Shown one piece after another: positions 57,768 through 64,000 of a stretch of DNA of 64,000 bases. The DNA is from Oryza sativa Japonica Group (taxonomy: Eukaryota > Streptophyta > Magnoliopsida > Poales > Poaceae). The first letter of the stretch is position 1, and each line of letters opens with the position of its first letter. The notes under the pieces were generated by a model that saw nothing but the letters and a program-made list of their open reading frames with translations, did not search any database and had not been told where the DNA came from. The translations under genes were made by a program, and so were the position numbers. The stretch covers positions 7,450,001 to 7,514,000 of the forward strand of contig NC_089040.1 in assembly GCF_034140825.1 (NCBI RefSeq). The letters run 5' to 3'.

Positions 57768-59704
57768 GAGCTCTTTTCCCATCCTTGAGAATGTACTATG
57801 AGGTACAATAAGGTACTATGTGGTACTAGGTACTACAAGGTACCAAATCAAATCTAGCCATTGATTTGGTTGGGGCATGATCGGAAAAAAAGAGGCATTC
57901 ACTCATTGGGCCACTCGGTCGGCACCGCCAAAGCAACGAATACGGAGAATCTTCGCGCAACAATCCCTTCAAGTCCAGCACGAGTTGTCGTCCGCCGCAG
58001 CAGTTCCGCCGCTCTAGCCCCTTCTCATCCGCCGGTGCCGCCATTTAGTTCCACCGCCAGCGCCAATACCGGCTGGGAGCTTTTAGTTCCGCTGCCGCCC
58101 GACGACAGCCTGCCACTGCCGTCGTCCGGCGCCCGACCACAGCTGCCCACCGCCGTAGCTCGCCACCCGACCACAGCCGGCCGAGCACAGGTGCTCACCT
58201 CCGTCGCCCGCCGCCCGAGCACCTTTCTGTCCGTCGCTGCCAGCGATCCTGGACAGAGCAGCGCACCCCTATGTTGTACGCCTTCTGTGAGTTCCATCAC
58301 CATCGCTTGTGTCTCTGTTTCTTACAACATTTGCTGTTTTTTTTTTATTAGCAATTAGTCCGAATCTGTATGAACTTGCTTTTTTATGTTTGGTATGTGT
58401 TTGACAGGTTGTTGCTGTTGTCAAAAATGATTGGTGATGGTTCAAGATTTGAGTATCAGGAAGAGTATCGTAAGTTTATGGGTATTGAACAGCTGTGCTC
58501 AAGGATGGATGTTCTTATGGATTAGGGGTTGATTTTGTCCAGCTTGTTGTTATTTGCACATTTGTTCCAAACCTGTATTACACTAGAAGTACTGCATTTT
58601 ATATTTGCAAACTTTCTTATGGATTAGGGGTTGATTTTGCCCAGCATGTTGTTAAACTGCATCGGTATTGAGTGCAAAGCTCACATGTTGTGTGCCTGGA
58701 TTTATACTTGTGTTTAAATCTGGCCGTTTCAGTACAAAGCTCACATGTTGTGTTCCTGGATTTGTACTTGTGTTTAAATCCCAACTATCCATGCTAGTAA
58801 GTGTATTAGTGCCAAATATGTTATGCGGCAGAATCAGAAACACCAGCTTTCATAAGTGAAACAAACACCAGCTTTCGTCAGCTTCCACATGGGCAACTAT
58901 TAGACACTAGCCAGTTCAGAAACAACAGCAGCAAAAATTCATATACAGAACCGAAACAGCCAGATTTTCAATACTGAAGCATCCATTTAGGATTAAACAG
59001 ATGTAGATGGCTCATCCATTAACTTAATTACATCATAGGAAGGCATCACAGTACATAATAGAAGGAACATTAAGACTAAGCACATCATCATTTAGTCTTA
59101 ACGATTACTAGGGCATGACTGAATGAAGATGCATGCTGCCAATCTACCCGCCGTTGCGCAGTTCTGAACACCAGCCCCACCCTATATGCGGCAAGATCGC
59201 CTCCATTTCTCGAAGGGGGGCGCGAGCGGATGGACCGATCTAGGGATCTGCCATCCCCCATCATCTGCGCTGCTCCCACTGTTTGCGCCCACATGTAAAT
59301 CGAAGAGAAATACGAGATCAAGAAAGAGAGCCGAGAGAATCAAAGAGAGGTCTTCCCTCTGCGTGCGCCCACGAAATCGGAGAGAAAAACGAGAGATGGA
59401 AATACCTCTGCGTGCACCAAGGCCGGATTCGAAATATGCGGAGGAAGAAGAAGGCCGGCTTCGTTTCTTTGAGAGACGAAAGAACGAAAGAGAGATGAGA
59501 GAAGGAAAGAGCCGAGCAGAATCATCGGTTGTTGCGGCATAAGGCAAAATTACTTTCCTACCCCTCCACCTGCCATACCGCATATATTAGCCCGTGCGGT
59601 ACCAGGCGGTACGCTGCAATCTCATCCGTCCAATGAGGCCGGATCGATGGTTCAGATTTGGTACCGTACGGTACCTTAGAGCCTCAAGGACAGAAAAAAT
59701 TCTC
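57768..59704. mobile_element. Mutator-like element, Pack-MULE-like, 1937 bp
   Basis: Diverged terminal inverted repeats of about 100 bp (left from GAGCTCTTTTCCCATCCTTG; right complement of CAAGGACAGAAAAAATTCTC; both contain GGTACCAAATC) are flanked by a perfect 9-bp duplication TTATTAAAT (57759-57767 and 59705-59713). The inside is GC-rich exon-like sequence (57930-58260 and 59160-59560) without transposase, the hallmark of rice Pack-MULEs. The left ORF (57861-58358) reads through CCGCCG-rich sequence into a GTGAGT-like donor near 58289; its parent gene is not recognised. Confidence 0.88.
58671..58789. repeat. 60-bp tandem duplication inside the Mutator-like element
   Basis: GTGCAAAGCTCACATGTTGT (58672) recurs 60 bp on with few changes. 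A second phrase, TTCTTATGGATTAGGGGTTG, is also duplicated (about 58512 and 58614). Confidence 0.9.
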
Positions 59705-59713
59705 TTATTAAAT

Positions 59714-60941
59714 AGTAATGATATTTTTCCTAACAGACAAATTTATAATGGTATGAATCTAATTAACCTTTATTTACAAGAAACAAATAAAGAGATCAAT
59801 AAAAATAGAGATAAGTAGTTACTGTAATCGGTGGTAACAAATTATAAACCAATTTGGTTTAGCCCCCGTGCCCCACCAGTGCACTTAAGGGGAGAGGCGT
59901 GAGGAGGAGGGAACGCCTAAGTTCTGGTTGCAAAATCCAAAACCCTATAGAGAGCCAAATCAATCTCCAAGCGCTGGAAGTTGTTCATGCGGCTATTCCT
60001 GGCTAGTGTCGCTGGCCCTCCGAAGGAAGAAAACATTTACATGCTACATTAACACACCATCGACAAAAGGTTGATCAAGTCCGTGAACTACCTGCTGCTG
60101 CTGCAAGATGAAGGAAACACGATCATGTGGTAGGATATGTGTGGTTCTAAGAAAAAGTGCTTAAAAACCGAGAAGAGATTTCACCAATAAGAGGATCCAA
60201 TATCCTACAAAGCCCGGTGAAATAAATCAGACGGTCCATGTCTTTAATTGTACGTGATACTTTGCGTTTTTGTGAGAAAAAATACACATTTTACTAATGT
60301 AGATATGTGGCATTTTTGAAGCTAGCTGGTGTGTTAATAGAGTATGTGTCATACTTGAGAAGGGGCGATCATAAGAAATATTCAGAATTTGGACAAATCA
60401 AAACAAACATGCATCTACTCTAGTCTCTTTTTATTTTTATTTTTGAGATCATACTCCAATTAAGTCGCAGTAAGTGATAACCATACACACTACCAAACAA
60501 GCCACCACGTACCCCAGTATGTTCTTTTTATTTGACATTGGTTAGTTCGAAATGAATTTCAACTGATCAACGTCAAATATATATAGTTAAGAGACAAGAG
60601 TCTTGTGCTGCAAAACGTCTGCAACTTTTCTGTTTTCTCATTCTCTTATAAATTTATAAGCATAGTGGTAGAGTGATACAAGGAGAAACAAGCACTACTT
60701 CGTACTTCAATTTCAGCTGCTCTCGATCCGACTTGTCCGCGCCATACACACACAGACACAAATGCACATACCGCGCATGTCCGAGGAAGAAACAAACAAC
60801 ACAAGCGTACATGCATTGATGCTGCAACCCACCTAGTGTTTTTTTTAGGGGGGAATTAGGTTCAATAATTATATAGTACATAAATAATTATAGTGTATAT
60901 ATATATATACACACACACACATAAACACACTGCAAGTATCT
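59714..60941. other. 3' flank of SABATH gene 2, no other gene
   Basis: AT-rich with a short AT/AC run at 60895-60925. No supported ORF. Confidence 0.6.
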
Positions 60942-63665
60942 CTAGCATCTTTTCTTTAAGGATATGACGATCCAAGCAAACTTTGTCTTCTCCTTCTCAA
61001 GGTGGCTGGCAACACGGTGAGCATAGTCTGTGAACAGTGCACTTAATATGCCCTCTCCAAAATGGCTTGCAATTAGGGGCTCGGTTACGGCTCTAACACA
61101 GTTTGCGACATTGATTCCACTCAAGGCACTGTCGTGCACAATGTCACCTTGTGAGTCATCATAGGGATCCCAGTTGCACTCAAACAGATGCATATGGTCC
61201 ATGTCAAACAAATTGACGCGATTCACAATTTCCTCCAACTCACCAACCGACGGACCATATACAGGTAGATTGAAGGAGTCAAGCTTTTCCTTCTCCACGA
61301 GACCCTATTAAGTATTAATACACATCGAAAGTTTAGTTTAGATTTTATTAACGTGGAAATCCCATAATTTTACTACACACACTGTCTCTAGGATAGTCAT
61401 TTATCTATATTCTCTCTTTTCTAGATATTTAGAATATAGATAAAGGACTATCCTAGCTATATTAAGTGAGAGTTAGTGGTTAATTGGTGGATAAGATTGA
61501 ATAAAATTTGAGTTGATTAATGTGGCAACCTATAATAGCTGTAAATCCGCACAGCCTAGCCCGGCAGACCCACTTATTACACATAGCAATCTACTTATAC
61601 TTTTGTGCTCGTTTCATGTAAAAGGGTTAACTCAGAAGTTGTATGGTTAGAGCGACAAGGTTTTATAAGTTGGTTTTACTCTTGCTCAACTCATAAGATA
61701 GTACCAATTAAGTGTACATGACACTCATAGGCCACATCCTAATTGGGCCCAGAGTGTCACACAAATAGTACACCAAAAATCTCTTATATCATCGATAAGA
61801 TAGGAGAGGCAAAGTCCCTTATATGACAGGATGTAGGTATATATTTGGTTAACCAAGAATACTCCAATCACAAAATCTATTGCACTTTAGGATGTGTGTA
61901 GTCAAACATAAAAATCATAAATTACTAACGATATATGCAAAACTATTGAGACATGATATATATATGTAAAAAAATGAAATTGATTAGTAGATTATATTTT
62001 CAATAATTAGTCAACAAGAATGCCTTTATGTAGATATATTTTCAATAATTTTCCATAGATCTATTTGAAGGAAAAGTTATGCTAAAATTACATATGCAGA
62101 GATGATTATGTCAATGTCTCATATATATGACAAGTAAAATAGAATGGGATCAAAGGAGTATATTACCTCAGCAACAAGAGATTGTAGTGATTTTCCAAGC
62201 AAACCAAAAATATCATTTACATCTCCACTATATGGGTCCTCACTCTTTCTTCCATAAATTGTTAGTACCATCCGCCCCCCATCCACTAGTTCCTCGTGGC
62301 GTAACTTGAGGAAGAGAGAGACGTCCTTGATGAACTGCTCTTGGAATAGCTTCACCACGTGTAGTGGGGTAGTCTTGGTGATGTAGATGTTTTCTTCATT
62401 TAGATATGATTTTTGCTTCCCATTAAGTTGCTCCGGCACCTAAGGAAGTGATATAGCACTTGTAATATATAACATTATCATGACGATTATGTGACTTAAT
62501 AAGAGTGGAGAAAATACATGTTTGAAACTTGAAAGAGCATTTTGCATTATACTATCATCAACATTACCTACCTGTGAGCGCCAATGAAGGGACAACGAGG
62601 AGTGAAATAGGTGAACAGCTTGAGGAGGAAAAAGCCTGGTGTAATAAGATCCTGGTGCCCCATAGATATGGTATGCAGGTAGTATATCTCCTTTGTGATT
62701 TGATGCCCCCTTGAATGTGAATGTGTTCAATATCCGAAAGAGGTGGTTGAAGTCATTACCCGGTAGGTCATTTAAGAAGAACTGAAGATCCACCGTATCA
62801 CTTTGTCCCAAATTGTTTTGGTGCTTCGTAAAGATGTTTATCACCTCAGAGACAAAATGTAATGTATTCTGTCCTGAAGAGCAACCAAGGTCGGCAACAA
62901 CCATGATATTAGCTAGAAGGGTTGCGTACAGTTCTCGGATTGCCTTATCAAGGACAAACTTAGCCTCAATCATAGCTTTCGCCTAGCACCATATATACAT
63001 ACATGTCAAAATTCATTTATTGTTATAATTAAACATTGGATCTTTAGAAAGAAAAGGAGAAGGATAGACCATCTAATATCTATGTATAGGAACTCTTTTT
63101 TTTGTTAGATAGCATAGTACTAGGAAAATACTTTTTACAGGCAGCCGGTAACCCATTTTACATGCTTTTAACCAACTGCCTGTGATAATAGACCTGTAGA
63201 AAACAAATATTTCCTATAGGCAGATTACACAGGCAGTTCTTTAAGACAGCTGCATACTATAAAAATACTTACATGGCATATGTAGGAGAGTTATGACAAA
63301 CGAAAATAACGTCTAATTAATAGTGTTTGAAAGAGGTCCGAGCAACTTTCTACAATTAATCTAGACGCTGATCAGGGAGTAGTGTTCCAAATGGATCTAT
63401 ATGTGCACTCCATGCATCATGGATGGTGCAACTTAGTTTTTCCTTAATCATGGCATGGTACAAGTATTGTTGCCAATGTGAATTGATGCTATCTCATTGC
63501 TTATTACTTACATGCAAGCTGTTGACACACCAAGCGAGGGGGAGGGGGGGGGGGGGTAAGGGAGGGAGAGAGATGGGTAGTTACTTGAACCCTGGAATTC
63601 TTGGCGTAGCTAATTTCTCCTTCCCCTCCAACCATGTGAAAGTCATGTTCTACGTTAACATTCAT
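60942..63665 (-). CDS. SABATH carboxyl methyltransferase, gene 2 (paralogue of gene 1)
   Basis: Four exons join in frame: 63585-63665, 62572-62982, 62167-62439 and 60942-61304 (1128 nt, 375 residues). Exons 2 and 4 are exactly as long as in gene 1 (411 and 363 nt), and all three introns fall at the same codon phases. Visible: MNVNVEHDFHMVGGEGEISY with conserved Gln in KNSRVQ, SAM motif VVADLGCSSGQNT, FFLNDLPGNDFNHLF, substrate carboxylate-binding SLHW, and C-terminal KTKFAWIVISLKK. No break is seen. It should make a methyl ester of a benzoate-, salicylate- or anthranilate-like acid; substrate not decidable. Gln replaces the usual Pro of GPNT in the SAM motif. TATAAATA box 72 nt upstream. Gene 1 lies 19 kb away on the same strand. 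Confidence 0.94.
63105..63260. repeat. CACTA-like subterminal motif cluster in SABATH gene 2 intron 1
   Basis: Motifs ACAGGCAG, CTGCCTGT and TATAGGCAG recur in both orientations, a pattern of decayed CACTA ends. No terminus is seen. Confidence 0.45.
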
Positions 63666-63736
63666 CGTGGTTGTGTGTTCCAATGGGAATAATAGCTAAT
63701 ACAATAATGTTGCACTGGCTCTCCCTTATGGTGTGC

Positions 63737-63744
63737 TATTTATA
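63737..63744 (-). promoter_or_regulatory. TATA box of SABATH gene 2
   Basis: TATAAATA on the minus strand, 72 nt before the start codon at 63665, matching the placement in gene 1. Confidence 0.8.
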
Positions 63745-64000
63745 GAAATTAAGGCCAGGCAGATTTGTCATTTTCTAGAAGTATGAAACAAAAAGTAGGT
63801 GATTAGAGCCCAGAGAGGGAGAAAGTACAATTTGCAACCTTCTAAAAAGGTAACACACCTAGAGTAAATATTTATAATTTGAATAAAATAGAAATAAGAA
63901 AAATATGGAGAATAAGGGTGCTGGCCGAAAAAAGGAGGAATAGTAGATTCGTCACAAGGCGAGGCTGGCGTTGTTCAAAGGTCACCCCCTCCCCCCAGCA
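63745..64000. other. Upstream flank of SABATH gene 2
   Basis: No feature recognised to the window end. Confidence 0.6.

Overview
The window looks like nuclear DNA from a grass, most likely rice (Oryza) or a close relative. The evidence is many Stowaway- and Tourist-like MITEs with perfect target-site duplications, Helitron ends of the rice type, a Pack-MULE-like element, a large CACTA transposon, and typical monocot genes with very GC-rich first exons. All positions were read by eye from the sequence; no alignment or database search was run.

Layout. (1) 1-1782: 3' part of a BURP-domain gene whose repeat-rich first exon is cut by the window edge. (2) 1783-9330: a Stowaway MITE, an LTR fragment (2623-3706), a Ty3/gypsy 3' remnant (about 4430-5750), AT-rich sequence and an unresolved exon-like GC-rich block. 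(3) 9330-24005: a fossil Ty3/gypsy leader and gag on the minus strand, split by an 11.65 kb CACTA transposon (10942-22593) that carries a full-length-looking TNP2-type transposase, a second ORF and two tRNA-like units. An inverted fragment of the same retroelement (LTR, primer site, leader) follows and preserves the empty insertion site. (4) 25107-28235: a plant O-methyltransferase gene with one frameshift, and behind it a second, MITE-riddled copy of its upstream region. (5) 28236-36300: nested LTR-element fossils and MITEs. (6) 37400-42002: SABATH carboxyl methyltransferase gene 1, with a 3.2 kb first intron full of insertions. (7) 42950-55075: a block edged by Helitron ends, holding a short-ectodomain receptor-like kinase, several MITEs, a PIF/Harbinger-like element with a minisatellite-filled Helitron inside it, and a decayed ERECTA-like LRR fragment. 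(8) 56200-59704: a CACTA end, GAGCTCG-rich repeat and a Pack-MULE-like element. (9) 60942-63665: SABATH gene 2, a paralogue of gene 1 with the same exon structure.

The host genes share a theme of small-molecule methylation (two SABATH enzymes making methyl esters, one O-methyltransferase on phenolic hydroxyls), with a cell-surface kinase and an apoplastic BURP protein. No operon-like linkage is implied. The two SABATH genes are clearly duplicates of one ancestor; the rest of the window is dominated by nested transposable elements.
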